A stretch of 64,000 bases of DNA from Dicyema japonicum. Taxonomy: Eukaryota; Dicyemida; Rhombozoa; Dicyemidae. Location of the stretch: positions 1,484,429 to 1,548,428 of the forward strand of contig RDEW01000003.1 in NCBI GenBank assembly GCA_011109175.1, given 5' to 3'. The position numbers and the translations under genes are program-made. The notes under the pieces were generated by a model. That model was not told the DNA's origin. It worked only from the letters and a program-made list of their open reading frames with translations, and made no database searches. This document shows positions 22,243-33,559 of the stretch, one piece after another; position 1 is the first letter of the stretch; each line of letters starts with the position of its first letter.

Positions 22243-22560
22243 ACTTTGCCGTGTGGTGCTGCGTGGCTAATTGATTTAAGTTTTTATGTCTGTTCGTCTG
22301 TTCCTCCTCTCTCTTTCTATTAGAGTGGCGTCATGTGATCCACCTGTCCAGGTGGCGCCCAGTGCCAGGCCGGCACGAAAAAGGATCATTTGCTCTCCCC
22401 CAATCTACTGGAGGGGTTTCCACAACTGCAAGTATGGACGTCATTTTCCTTTTATGCTGATTCCTGATGGACTCTGTTTCTGTAGAAGTGTAAACTGGAT
22501 ACACTTAATTAGTTGTTTAATTTAACTTTTTTCTCGGTGTATCCGGGGTTAATAATTTAA
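22243..22560 (+). mobile_element. SINE-L copy 2
   Basis: Nearly full length: CCGTGTGGTGCTGCGTGGCT head, LINE-A-like middle (GAGTGGCGTCATGTGATCC), and 3' end TCTCGGTGTATCCGGGGTTA with a TAATTTAATTTAA tail. It lies about 150 bp upstream of the DIS3 start. Confidence 0.8.
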
Positions 22561-22561
22561 T

Positions 22562-23070
22562 TTAAAGACCATGGGTAAAACCAACCATACTAATCCTGAG
22601 ATTTTGAGTCGTTCCAGTAGAGCCCTTATTTATGCACAATGATCCAAGGACATTGTTCGGGATGCTGATATTGATACAGCAACTCGTCGCAAAGGATCGA
22701 AATAGTCTCCAACTCTTCTTTATGTTCTTTCTCCGACCAACGCACTTTCTATACACTCGGGGAACATTTTAATGCTTCGAGGATATCATTTGGACGACCG
22801 TTTCCTTCAAAAGGATCTCGAATGGTGTTGATCACAACAGGGTAGTCAAGAAAAGCTTTAGGGTTTTTATAACTGTCACTTGGAAGTCGTCGATCTTTTT
22901 TAGGTTTGTTTTAGATAGGCCTGTACCCCATGCAGCGCATCCATAGCTGATCTTTGGTTGCATGTACTGGGTGTAGAGTGATTTTATCGATAAGTAGAAA
23001 CAACTTCCATAGTGTCCCAGGAGATATTCTTCCACCTCATCGTTTGTGGATGTCGACGATGTGAACATCT
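22562..23070 (-). mobile_element. LINE-A RT C-terminal fragment
   Basis: Minus-strand ORF 22832-23068 encodes 'SIKSLYTQYMQPKISYGCAA' and 'WGTGLSKTNLKKID', the RT thumb region seen again at 32580-32700 and 49950-50010. The rest is frame-shifted. Confidence 0.75.
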
Positions 23071-23219
23071 TTATTGCATCAGAAAACTTGTTCGATGGTT
23101 AATTTCAATGTTATATCAGTAAACTGGAATTTCATCAGCCTTATGAGTTACTGGGGTCGATGACTTACTCTCAAACAACAAAATTAAGAGGCAATATAAT
23201 GTAAAGAAACTATTTATAG

Positions 23220-23634
23220 TCATAGGTTGTCAATAAGAACACTGGAATTGTTTGGGGAAACTTTCGTGAAACTTGTGAAATTTGGCTCGAGTAGAACCCC
23301 TAGCTATTTGGTGGTCTCGCCCCTTTTGCACTATATTTGTTTCCAAAAAAATATTTATTAAAATTTCCTGATACAACGAGAAAAAAGAGTAGTAAACTAA
23401 ATTGGTAATCCCGGTTCTCATGCTCTGACTCTTGCGGTCCTCTATCGGAGTCGTCGTTTTTTCAGAAAAGTTTTAGTTTGTAGTGGAAAGTTAATTCTTA
23501 TCAAGACTGAGCGACCTTCCGTGATTGTGTTATCAATTGTTCGATGAGATCGTCTGTTCTACGTTTCTCAACATGGTCTCTGTGGATTCCCAGAAGTTTT
23601 ACTCTTATGGTGGTGATATCTGTCATTTATTAAA
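23220..23634 (-). mobile_element. LINE-A 3' end
   Basis: On the minus strand a short frame (GIHRDHVEKRRTDDLIEQLI) is followed by a tail, GGGATTACCAATTTAGTTTA, with a T-rich stretch and TTTAATAAATA. This parallels the LINE-A 3' end (GGGATCACTCAATTAG with GGGGTTATTAAATAAA). Confidence 0.5.
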
Positions 23635-23850
23635 GTATTTATTAACTGTGGATACACCGAAAATAGATTTATGTTAGCGCTAATCAAGCGTATTCATTAC
23701 CCATGTTCGCAGAAGCAGTGAGACTTTCCATTATCACATTCATATCCATCCTGGAAATGGAAAAAAGCACCCAGTCATGCAGTTATGGAAACCTTTCAAG
23801 TGGAGTGGAGAAGAAAATATCTTTTTCCTCCCATACCCTATAATGTAATT
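23635..23850 (-). mobile_element. SINE-L, diverged copy
   Basis: Reverse complement reads CTCCACTCCACTTGAAAGG, TTTCCATAACTGCATGA, then GGTGTATCCACAGTTAATAA, an old copy of the SINE-L 3' two-thirds. Confidence 0.65.
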
Positions 23851-23989
23851 TTATCTTTAAGGCAGATTTGTGCATGATGCAGATGAAAAAGATAAGCATA
23901 AAACAATTTAAGAGAATTTTAAGCTAAAAATTATATTGCCACAACTACAACTCACATAATCAGTAATCAGGAGGACAAATTTGGATCTC

Positions 23990-24500
23990 CATCCTCTTTG
24001 TTACATGCTCTTTATAGCTAGAGACTGGAATTCCAAAGTGGGGAAAAAGCGGGACGAATTAAATTGCCTGGGCAGCCACGCTTGAGGGATCAGAAATCTG
24101 TCCGGGAAGGCTCATATACACTTGTGCGAGTCATTTGAACTGTTCCTTTGTAACACGGCGTTCCGACATGCAGAGCGACATATTACGATGTGGACAGGGA
24201 AGAGGAGAGACTCTTGTGGAAATCGTGTCCATGTATTTAACCAAATCGACTACATACTATGCAGGCAAACACAGAGGGAGCTACTTACGGACTCCCGTAC
24301 GTATAGTGCCATGATGACTTAGAGTGATCACAGACTACTGGTGACATGTCTCATTCTAAAATATCGAAACTGCTGGAAAATGTCCACTCGAATGTGTCAC
24401 CCGGGCTGCAATGAGATGCATGGCAAAAGTGGAACCTCAAATTAATAAACTTTACTGATTCCGCGGACATTGCTATTAATAATAATTTTATAGCAAACAG
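23990..24500 (+). mobile_element. LINE-D endonuclease fragment joined to 3' end
   Basis: Plus-strand frames give an endonuclease end related to the copy at 13.9 kb: 'RDWNSKVGKK', 'FNQIDYILCRQTQRELLTDS', 'SDHRLLVTCL' (the SDH His motif). At about 24410 it jumps to the family's 3' tail, identical in part to 3955-4030 (inverted). RT is missing here too. Confidence 0.75.
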
Positions 24501-24814
24501 TTGCCCTACTCATTACCGATTAATCTGATTACAATGTGAGAAGTTGAAAAAAACAAGAAAACATATACGTTTGCCGTTGAAGATTTTTAGTTTTATTAAA
24601 AATTAAAAAAATCATAAAATAAATTTTCAGATTAAAACTTAAGGATCCCCAAGAAAATTGACTGAAAATGAGTGTATAGTCTATACATCACAAACTTTGC
24701 ACCTCCTTTATCCCTCAATGGGGATTTAAGTCCCCCCCCCCACACACTCTGTTAAGTTATTTCGAATCACGTGCGACCCCTTCATTCAGTGAAGACGTTA
24801 ATAACACAATTTCC
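24501..24814. other. AT-rich sequence, no gene seen
   Basis: Includes a C-run (24733-24742) and no recognisable frame. Confidence 0.3.
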
Positions 24815-25060
24815 TCGTCCCAACAAATTATTACCATATTTGATTTAATAACCCAGGAAACACAAGAAGGAAGATGAGCAATCTGACCCTGGTATCTATA
24901 ACTATCACGGTCAGTTTTCGAATCCTGGATTAATCTCCACAAATGGGAAGGTTTTTTTTTGTATCCAGGGCAGGCTCCCAGATACAGTCTGACTTGAGGC
25001 CCGAGGGATGCTCATGAGAGTGACCATTTTGAGATTGTCATATTTAAAATCTGATTGACA
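24815..25060 (-). mobile_element. LINE 3' end fragment
   Basis: Minus-strand coding remnant (RLIQDSKTDRDSYRYQGQI) followed by CTTCTTGTGTTTCCTGGGTT and ATTAAATCAAA, matching the LINE-A tail (CTTGGTGTTCCC, GGGGTTATTAAAT). The open frame continues through the tail by chance. Confidence 0.45.
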
Positions 25061-25162
25061 AAAATAATAATTCAATATAACAAACGTTGCATAGCCAGAA
25101 TGAAAAAATTATAATAAAAACTAAAATAAACAGAACCCAATGAAATTGACAGAAAAAAGCAA

Positions 25163-26985
25163 TTAAAACGTGCATGATTCACTCAGATATCCCTTCAATT
25201 TGTTCACCAATTCATTTCGTCCAACTTTGACCTGACAATTAACCCAAACAAATGCCTCTTTCCTAGATTTTATTTCTTGGATAACAACGGAATCACTCTC
25301 AAGTTCATCCTGACCCACAATCACCGCCAGTTTTGCCTAGTCGCCTTCTGTGCTTTGAAGCCACTATCTATCTTATAGCTGAATCAGTCTAAGGTAAGAA
25401 TAAACCATAAAACATTAACTCCCGCGTCGAACAGTTCTTTGCATATCTTAATTCGTTCGCTGACCATTCTTTGCACGGAATCTTGTTCCTTACTGTAAGG
25501 AATCGTAATGACAAAGACGTCAGTACAATTTGTCTTCAAAGCAGTATTATTTTCCTAAGGTTCTAAAATTAACGACAACTTTATAGGTATTCTCCACAAA
25601 GGAGAACAATCTCTCAACTCCAACAGAAAAGCCAACACATGGAATCTTGACATTTCCTTCCTGGAACATGTTCACCAGGTTATCGTAACGACCCCCACCA
25701 GCAACACTACCGACGGAAGAACCATTGATGGACTCTGTTGTAACATTAAGCAAAGTTAACCCAAAAGACGGACCTCAAAAATAAGTCCAGTATAATAATC
25801 CAGCCCACGTGCCAAACTTAGGTCGAAGCTTAACTGAATATTAAGGACACAAAAAAAACCTTAGATGTAATACCAAATGATTCACAGTAATCATAAAGTA
25901 GATTCATTTCCTTCAACGCCTCGACAGCTGTAGGGTTGGCTGAGAGTGATTCATCCTTCAGTAGTTTGAGACCAAATCTCAGTCCCCTTTTGTAATTACC
26001 GACATAAAAACATTCATTTAGAATAATACTCAAGCCCGCCGACAATTTCCACGTCGATATTCTTTGAATTGATCAATTCGTCAGCTACTGTCTCCCAGGG
26101 AACCTACAATTACCAAATAGTGACCACCTTATCCAGCTTATCAATGGAAGAACAAATAGTGGCAAATTTATCCCTCGGAGACTTCAGATAATCCAGCATT
26201 TCATCCAGCAATTTTCTACTGTTAATCTAAAAATAAACAGAATGGCTATACCTTGATGACAAAATCGCCCAGGTTCAGACACGTGAAGACTTCATAGACA
26301 ATCCTCAGTACCTCTGCGTCTGGGAGCATGGGAGAGTAATCACCGGCGATATCGAAATCCTAGCAGTTTAAAACCAAGGCAAACGCATTGCATGAATTCT
26401 CTGTACCTTCCTCGACTCATGGCTGGATTGTCTCGTCTGTAAACCTTTCCAATGTGGTATCTCTTCATTTTGTTAATCTTCCTCAGAGCCAAATATCTAG
26501 CAAAAGGGACCTAAGAATAAAAAAGGTTTATTTTACAGTTAGATCATATCTGAGTGATAAGAGTTCCCTACCTAGGTCAACCAAATCGTAGATTAGCTAG
26601 GATTCCTCCCCGTATTTACCTGTGAGAATTTCCTTTAGTCAAAATTTGAATCTACCTTTAATTCGAAGACTGGAGTGTCGATACTCTCAGCTCCGTGCCT
26701 CTTAAAGCAACCCACAATTTTTTCCATGATCTGGTCCCTAATTATCATCTGAGAAGGAACAAAATCTTGTGTGCCCTTTGAATTATTAATTTTATCACCT
26801 TGGCAGTTTTTATTTTGATTTTATCATTATTTACTGATTTGGCCCTCAAAGCATAAAGTTTGTTTATTTCCGCTTGGATCTATACATGAAGCCAATTATG
26901 AAACATCGTTGTTGTCTAGATTTTGGAAATCCAGATTTCCGATAATTTTATATTGCTCGTATAACTCGTTTTCTGAAGCGCTCAT
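25163..26985 (-). pseudogene. HARS: Histidyl-tRNA synthetase, disrupted frame
   Basis: Class II aminoacyl-tRNA synthetase charging tRNA-His. Start ATG at 26983-26985; a WHEP-like N-terminal helix, then [10 protein letters not shown] (motif 1 side), [29 protein letters not shown] (motif 2), SFDLSLARGLDYYTG (HisA), [13 protein letters not shown] and [12 protein letters not shown] (motif 3), and an anticodon-binding end (KLAVIVGQDELES). Mini-introns of 23-26 bp, one of 41. Disruptions: an in-frame TAG at 26597-26599 where relatives have Lys; a one-base excess at a G-run (26035-26041); a break near 25395; a one-base deficit at an A-run (25330-25337). Either a pseudogene or a real gene with assembly errors; gene content is otherwise complete, so I lean to errors plus one true anomaly. 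Confidence 0.85.
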
Positions 26986-26999
26986 TACACTGACTATTA

Positions 27000-27199
27000 A
27001 TAAACAACGTGATAACAACCTTAAAGCTTATGTATGATGAAATAATTTTATTTAGTGAAATAAATTTTGATTAAATATTATATTAAATTTTTAATATTAT
27101 TATTATTAAAGGAAAAATCTTAATTTGTCGAAGGTCTCTTAAACTTAGGCTGAGGTACTAAGGAAACTTAAATTAGTCGCTACCCAGAACAAATCCATG
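27000..27199. other. Intergenic, no feature
   Basis: AT-rich spacer upstream of the HARS start; no motif assigned. Confidence 0.3.
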
Positions 27200-27900
27200 C
27201 AAACTTTAGATAGCCATATAGAAGTAATTTCCATCACTATTAACATCCACTCTTTACAATCTCGTTAATATATATACATTCCCCTCGTCTTGCTGCCAGA
27301 ATTGCTATCATCCCGAGTGGAATTTCTACTCAACTTCAATAACGTTACCTCAATGTTAATTACCTACTGTGATATTCGACTCTGTCCTTAGATAGGGACA
27401 AATCATCTCAGGACTTGACTCGTTCGGATTATACAATCATGTCCAGTGACATCATTGCTCAACTAGAATATCACATATGACCTAGCCTCTGACCACAACA
27501 TAATCATTGACATACTCTATCTTCTCCGCGTACAACAATCAGTGGGGTTTTTGTAGACTTCAGAAATGGGATAATTGTAAGCAGAAATGGAGAACCCTTG
27601 AAAGACATCTCTTCGTGCAACTTTACCTCTTCGGAAAAACCCGTGGCCTTTTTCAATTACATTCCAATGTCAAAATTTACTTAACCTAAGAGTCTATCCA
27701 ATACTAGGTTAGAGGGAGTTCTTCGCTCTTGCACAAGAGATTCATCAGTACGGCTTTGAATTATGCCAACCAAAGATGGGGCACATGGATGTCACAAAAG
27801 CTACAGCAGGTGCAAGATTTAGCATTGAGAGCTATAACAGACTGTTTAAAATCACCTTCTGTTGACCTCTTACATTAGAGTCGAAGATCCTGCCGTTGGG
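27200..27900 (+). mobile_element. LINE-A-related relic (endonuclease and RT end)
   Basis: Plus-strand fragments give an endonuclease end (DLASDHNIIIDI, the SDH His motif) at about 27480-27520, and RT C-terminal text (NQRWGTWMSQKLQQVQDLAL) at about 27760-27840. The latter aligns with 35650-35740. The middle is deleted; many stops. Confidence 0.6.
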
Positions 27901-27984
27901 TCTTACATTATCTACAACAATTATTGACCCCACCACTCAACCTTCTCTTTACTTGAATTCACTAACCACAGACACAAGATATCT

Positions 27985-28175
27985 GTTTGGTTTTTCTGTT
28001 CATCCTCTTCTCTTTCGAATAGAGTGGCATCTTGTGATCCACATTTCTCAGGTGGCGCCCACTGCTACGATAGCACAATAAAGGATCATTTGCTGTCCCC
28101 CACTCGATTGGATGGGTTCCACGACTGCAAGGAATGGACATGTTTTACCTTTAATGCTTATTCTGGATGTACTTT
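27985..28175 (+). mobile_element. SINE-L, truncated copy
   Basis: Contains the LINE-A-like middle (AGAGTGGCATCTTGTGATCC, GGTGGCGCCCACTGC) and CCCCCACTCGATTGGA, then ends near ATTCTGGATG without the 3' tail. Confidence 0.7.
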
Positions 28176-28779
28176 TTAAGGATTCCTGGACAAAATCAAA
28201 AAGCAGCAGGGGGGAAACAATTGATTTACTCAAAACGAAACGTATGAGTTTGGTAACGCTTCCACTGAAATTGTTTATTACCAGCAAAAATTCTTGGAAT
28301 TCAAACGTTGGAAAAATCCAATACGTGTGACATTCGGAAGGCCAGAATGTCTCAAATACTGACAATTTACCCTTTAAGGGGGACGTAAATATTGTGTATG
28401 CCAAATAGATTCAGCAGTAATTTAAACCAGTATGGTTGTACGAGCAGAATAATTTAATGAATGAACACCAAATAGTAAGCTGACATTATAATTTAACCGA
28501 CTAGAACACTATAACTAGAAATTGACTTGTAGTCATTAGTCAGTCGAACATATAACACCGATATTATCTCAACTCCATCCATAATCCCTGTGACAGACCA
28601 TCCTACACACCATCATGTCACAAAAACAAGGATCGTGAAAACACTCTAGATTTAGTAGATCTACTACATGTACCCTTAATATTTCAGAGTAAAGAGTATT
28701 AGGTTAATCTAATGCTGACAACAACAAACATAAAGCAAATAGAACAGTGACGAAATAAAAAATAGCCAGAAAAGTTAAA
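28176..28779. other. Unassigned sequence downstream of RPL18
   Basis: A plus-strand frame (KSSRGETIDLLKTKRMSLVT) is open for about 50 codons but is not recognised. The rest is AT-rich and without a feature; the RPL18 3' end lies at its right border. Confidence 0.3.
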
Positions 28780-29499
28780 TTACTTCTTATAGGCGCGACT
28801 CTTTCTCCTTCCTCTCGCCCTTTCGAATTTAGTTCCCTTGTGACGGACATAAGGTCTACAATAAGGCACAATCCCAACCTTGTATGACTGTGTGGAGCAC
28901 CAGGAGCCGGTCCATGATGCTTACATACAGTTCTGGCATTCCTGTGTGCCTGGATTAGCATGGTTTTTTCTCCCTTTGGAGCAACCACAGCAAGCTCATC
29001 GAAGGTTAAAATTTTCCCACCAGCTTCCAGAATTCTCGCACGTGCCTTCTGTGTAACGTGGAGAGCACAAACCTAAGAATAAAGTCTCAAATATAATACT
29101 GTCATCTTTGGTACCTTTTCCGGTATCATTCGTAGATCGTCAGTTATAGTCCCCACACAAACAGCAACTACATTCTCAACTGTTGACTTTTGAAGATGTT
29201 TTACCTATGCAATACATCAACCAATCCTAACCAGTCTAGACAGGCACATTGGGGGTCTGTTAGTCCTGCTCATCAAGAGACGGTGCAAAACCACCTTGTT
29301 AAACCCAGAGTCAATCTTCCTGTTGAGATACGTGTAGACCTATCGGTTTATAAGAAAATTGTACCTTGATCAGCTCCCTCATGTATAAATTTGGTGTGTG
29401 AGGGCGAGTTCGTCTGACTTTCCTGTCGTACCTGTGACTTATATCGATTCCCTAAAATATGAATATAGACTTTATCTCAAATGTAAAAAAACAAACCAT
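28780..29499 (-). CDS. RPL18: 60S ribosomal protein L18 (eL18)
   Basis: Component of the large cytosolic ribosomal subunit. Six exons join in frame over introns of 45, 25, 27, 42 and 23 bp (the first, 29452-29496, directly follows the ATG codon) to give about 185 residues; the human protein has 188. Family hallmarks in order: [88 protein letters not shown]-stop. No disruption. Splitting the initiator codon from the rest by an intron is a common arrangement in ribosomal-protein genes. Confidence 0.95.
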
Positions 29500-29899
29500 A
29501 TGAACAAAGAAACGTGAACAATAAAAACGTGTTATAAATTTAAATATAAAAATTTAATAAATAATTAATAATAATTTTTTTAACAAATCTGTAATTTTTT
29601 GTTGAGTATTTATATCTGAAGTATAAAAAATTAAAAAGTTTAACTGATCTCAACTGTAAGTACTATAAAGACAAATACATTATTAGAGAGGTGTCAACCA
29701 CTCAATTTACACAGTGACACCATACAACCTCATTATGGAAGATTTTTTTAATCAAAATGTAACTGGGGGCTTTCAAGGTCGGTGGATTACTACGGTTCCT
29801 CTCTCTTTAGATCAAGATTATTCCAAAATTGGTGGGAAAATGAGAATAGTTGACGACCTCGATGAACTAAATGATTTGTAATTGGGAGTATTTTTGACT
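29500..29899. other. Upstream of RPL18; short unassigned ORF
   Basis: AT-rich region with the RPL18 promoter presumably near 29500-29600. A 48-codon plus-strand ORF from 29736 (ends VDDLDELNDL) is open but not identified; it may be a retroelement remnant. Confidence 0.3.
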
Positions 29900-30480
29900 T
29901 GGTTTGCACGTAGGTTACCTGCTCATGCAGAAAACTGCTTACGATTGTAACCAACAGACTCACCTACTCTCCCTTGCCAATCAACTATTTATTAGTTTGC
30001 CTCGAGTGCCAAGCTTACATTCTCAGTTCCTTCTATTGATCCTCTGCGGAGACGATGAAAAAACCTTTAACCCACTTCCGCTGTTTATAGGTTGAAAATC
30101 CTCCAACTAAACATTAACGGGATTTCCATAAATGTAATGATCTGAGGTACTTCCTATACATGAATTCAGTGGACACTGCTCTTATCTAAGAGTCAAAGTT
30201 AACTACAAAGTCTAAAAGCCCTAATTTTAAAAGCTATCCCATCATCCGTTCAGACCGCCTTTCTTCTACAACTAGGGGTGGACTTTTTATTCTTGTTAAT
30301 GAGTCTATTCCTTTTTGGCGATTCATCCTCTTCTACTAAATCCCTCCTATTAGACGAAGTTGCTTTATGTGGTGATTTAATACTCATCATCCTACCTGTT
30401 TATCCTCTAGCAAACCTGTTAAATACGAAGATGTATATAAACTATAAACGTATAAAAGTGGGATTCTTACAGAAACGAGA
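29900..30480 (+). mobile_element. LINE-A 5' coding fragment (endonuclease start)
   Basis: The text 'KILQLNINGI' starts an APE endonuclease as in LINE-A (IMQLNANGIKTKIL at 31190). Then come 'ESKLTTKSKSPNFKSYPIIR' and 'TRGGLFILVNESIPF'. Just before the start is a degenerate 2A-like string (GDDEKTFNPLP). Frameshifted and cut off. Confidence 0.6.
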
Positions 30481-30484
30481 CTAA

Positions 30485-30941
30485 ATGCGTACTCGGAGAC
30501 TTTTCTTGTGCTTCTTTCCGCTCTTTTGATGCCTTTTCAAGTTCTTCACAAACTCCCTAATTACAGTAAACAAAAAATTCATTCCCGTGATTTCATCGTT
30601 AATCGTGGATTCTAATTGCTTTCCTACCTAACAAAGATTTTTTAAGGTTTCCAGAAAAATCTTCCGAGTTAACATGCCTTTCATTAAAATGGTGGTTAAG
30701 CATACCATATTTAGTTATTGATGACACATCATTTATTTACATAACCCTAGGAAACATCGAGAAAGAGGGTAATGGTAACCAGACTAATTAGGCGATCCCG
30801 ATTCCCTTCATCACTCTAGGCATTTTCATCCTGTGCTCATCGAGAAACTCAAACACTTCCCGGAAGTGTCTGCGCTTGTGTCTATAAAGGAAATCGACGG
30901 GGGACAGATGTCTGAAGGGTCGTCCATTTTCAGATGGCTCC
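30485..30941 (-). CDS. Possible small gene, unidentified
   Basis: A minus-strand ORF from ATG near 30941 (begins MEPSENGRPFRHLSPVDFLY) reads 56 codons rich in charged residues. Downstream, a further frame (GKQLESTINDEITGMNFLF, REFVKNLKRHQKSGKKHKKS) runs to a stop near 30485. They could be exons joined by short introns, but I could not find a consistent set of splice sites, and one in-frame TAG lies before the second part. Not recognised; may be chance. Confidence 0.22.
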
Positions 30942-30986
30942 ATGGATGAACATAGTCGATTTCCTTGTTTCTACTAGAAATATGTT

Positions 30987-32578
30987 AGCGTGGCGTCATG
31001 TGGTTCACCTTTCATGGTAGCGCTCAGTGTTAAATTTCACCAAAAGGAACCATATTCTCTTCCTATCGAAACTCCTCGTATGCCTGGATGGTATACCTCA
31101 ACTGGAAACTCGAGATGTTGTTTGTTCCCCTGGATTCTATTGCTTTCTGGAGATATTGAACAAAACCCTGGACCAAAACCCCTTGTTATTATGCAACTCA
31201 ATGCTAACGGAATAAAAACAAAGATTCTGAAGTTACGATGTCTATGATCGAAACACAAGATTGACATTTGCCTTATCCAGGAGTCAAAATATTCTAGAGT
31301 ACAGCCCCACTTTTTCCTGGATACATCTCTATCAGAAAAGACCGTATTGGACGTGGTGGCGGCTTACCATTATTAAAAACGGTTTATCCTTCCACGATGT
31401 GAGCTCGCAAGTTAATGATTTAATCATTATCTACATGGCAGGACCCCGGAATAACTTATTCTAATCAACATTTACATTCCGTCGCCGGGCCGCCGGGATC
31501 CGTTCCCTACGATTTTCATAGTGATCATAATTCGAATATATTAAAACTGAGCCGATTCAATAACTCACGTAGAATTAAAGCAACCTTCAAGATCTACAAG
31601 AAAGCTGACTGGTCAAATTTCAAGCTCTTCATTGACCATAACCAAATATATTTTGATCCCAGCTCATTTTGCTCCATCGACAAAGCTGTGGACCATCTAA
31701 GCCATATAATCCTTCGAGCTGAAAAGTTGTTTGTCTCACGTGCAGTTTAAAAATCCTACAAAACTACTCTGGACTCGGAGACTCGTCACCTCACCAAGCA
31801 AAGAAACTCCCTGAAGATGAATCACCAACAAACCTCTTCTGATTTACAACCTAATGAAATATTACGCATCTATAAGTCACAATGACTTCTCGAAAACTCA
31901 TTCTTGTCACCTTCGGAATTTAATGCCTAAACCAACTTCGTGGATCGATTTATTTACGCATGCCGAGGTCACACAGGCTATAAGATCGATGAAGAGATCT
32001 TATACGTGTGGTCCTGACTATATTCCGGGAATTCTGTTAAAACACCTTGGTAATGTTGCAATCAACCGGAAGAAGAGGACTTGTCTGTATAGGCCACACA
32101 AGATCGAGGTCCCGTCTTCTACCAAATGGCGTCCCTCAAGGATCGCCCTTCTCTCTGGGGCTATTCAATTTATTCCTAAACGATTTACCCTGCCCTGGAA
32201 GATCAGATTCAATGCTTCTTACATATGCTGACGACTTAATTATTACTAGCAGGAGCAAATACGTGGATATGGCAAAATCAGAGCTCAGTCACATATTGAT
32301 GACCTGGGAGCCTGGTTGAATTTCATCGGTCTGTGTGGTCACGAAACAGTCGTTTCTTCCATTCAAGACTAAAAGCCTCAAATACACGTAAATTGGAAAA
32401 AAAACCCACCCCTTTTCAAAATCTAATGAAAGGTGATCGTCGTCGGTGCAGGAAAGCCGTGGGTACTCTGGAGGAACATAAGAAAAACCTCTCGATCTTT
32501 TTGAGCTGTACCGGGATCACTCAATTAGTTGGTTTATTCTTTCTTTCTTGGTGTTCCCTTTTCGGGGTTATTAAATAA
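30987..32578 (+). mobile_element. LINE-A (CR1/Jockey-like) with 2A-like motif
   Basis: Begins with the LINE-A 5' end (GCGTGGCGTCATGTGGTTCACC), followed by a hydrophobic stretch and an intact 2A-like motif (see 31149-31175). The endonuclease then starts (MQLNANGIKTKILKLR, DICLIQESK). Frameshifts follow. RT motifs are visible: a linker with EVTQAIRSMKRS, PNGVPQGSPFSLGLF (GVPQGSP box) and LLTYADDLIIT (YADD catalytic box). The 3' end is GGGATCACTCAATTAG, CTTGGTGTTCCC, GGGGTTATTAAATAAA. Segments of endonuclease and RT are deleted, so it is inactive. Confidence 0.85.
31149..31175 (+). other. 2A-like ribosome-skipping motif in LINE-A
   Basis: Codons read GDIEQNPGP, preceded by WILLLS, which fits the known 2A consensus D-x-E-x-N-P-G-P with a hydrophobic lead-in. 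In 2A peptides the ribosome skips the Gly-Pro bond. Here it would release a short N-terminal peptide (about 50 codons from the ATG at 30990) from the endonuclease-RT protein. Such motifs are known from some CR1/L1-type retrotransposons. Confidence 0.85.
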
Positions 32579-32940
32579 AAAATACTCAACATTAAACGAC
32601 CTTTATACGCAATACATACAACCGACAATCAGCTACTGTTGTGCGGCATGGGGTACAAACCTATCCTATACCAACCTAAAGAAAATCAATGCCTTACAAG
32701 AAACTGTCACAGGGGCCTTACAAAGGTTCTCCTCCTCGCCACAATGCCAAATCCGTTCGAGGAACTTGTGAAGAAAACGGGAACCCGTTTGAAATCTCCA
32801 AATTTCCGAAAAGTGGATCATCCATACAAGAAGTGTGTCAGCTCTCGAGAGGAACAACGAGAAAAAATTAGACCGCTGCATAAGGAAACCGGGATTACTT
32901 CGGTTCCCTTTCTCTTTTTATTTTGTCGGTGATTCTTGGT
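32579..32940 (+). mobile_element. Second LINE-A 3' fragment in tandem
   Basis: Directly after the first element's tail, the RT thumb text (NDLYTQYIQPTISYCCAAWG, TNLSYTNLKKINALQETVTG) restarts and runs, frame-shifted, to another 3' end (ACCGGGATTACTTCGG, GTCGGTGATTCTTGGTTTTA, AATAAATAC). It is a separate truncated copy of a sister subfamily. Confidence 0.75.
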
Positions 32941-33024
32941 TTTAAATAAATACACTTGGGAAGAAGTTAATAGTTGACGACTAATTAAATGTATCCAGTT
33001 ACCATACAGGCGAGATGATCTCAC

Positions 33025-33559
33025 TAGAGAAGGTTAGAATGAGTTAATTTAGCTCGGACGAGATTTATAGTTTTCCAGTCGCTACATATGTCGGGGATTC
33101 GGAGCGCAGTTTCCATTTCGAAGGGTTTCCCAGTCCAATGTAAGGACTGTGAAATATTTGAACTGCAACTGCACCCTGTATCAGAGGTCCGTGGAAAGAT
33201 TACTACAAAGGAGACGGCGTTTCCTCATTCTGGGATGTATAATTATGTAAGCACCATCGTATAGTACAAAGCTACTGTAGCAGTAGTGGTATCACTTCAA
33301 AGGATTACCTTACTTAAAAATCAGGGATCCAAAATGATGCTCAACACCGTTTCAGTGAATGCATTTCAAGAAGGCACCTACTGGACTACATGGTAAGTTA
33401 AATAACGGTAATCTCAAGTTGGGCTAAGTTCTTAGACGCTGAGAGGAGGTGGAACTGGTTTTAGTAAGGTAACTGGAAAATCTCAGTAGGTTCTAGTTTT
33501 TGCAACCTATAATTCATCTGTTATCTACCGTTGATAAAATCTTTAAAAAAGTGACTTTT
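33025..33559. other. Unassigned sequence
   Basis: Contains a plus-strand frame starting MSGIRSAVSISKGFPVQCKD (about 33089) of some 55 codons, not recognised, and otherwise nothing I can name. Confidence 0.25.

Noticed and set aside
29736-29882. 48-codon plus-strand ORF ending VDDLDELNDL
   Set aside because: No family or intron context; lies between RPL18 and a LINE fragment and may be retroelement debris.
33089-33260. ORF beginning MSGIRSAVSISKGFPVQCKD
   Set aside because: Looks protein-like, but no consistent continuation by mini-introns and no recognised domain.
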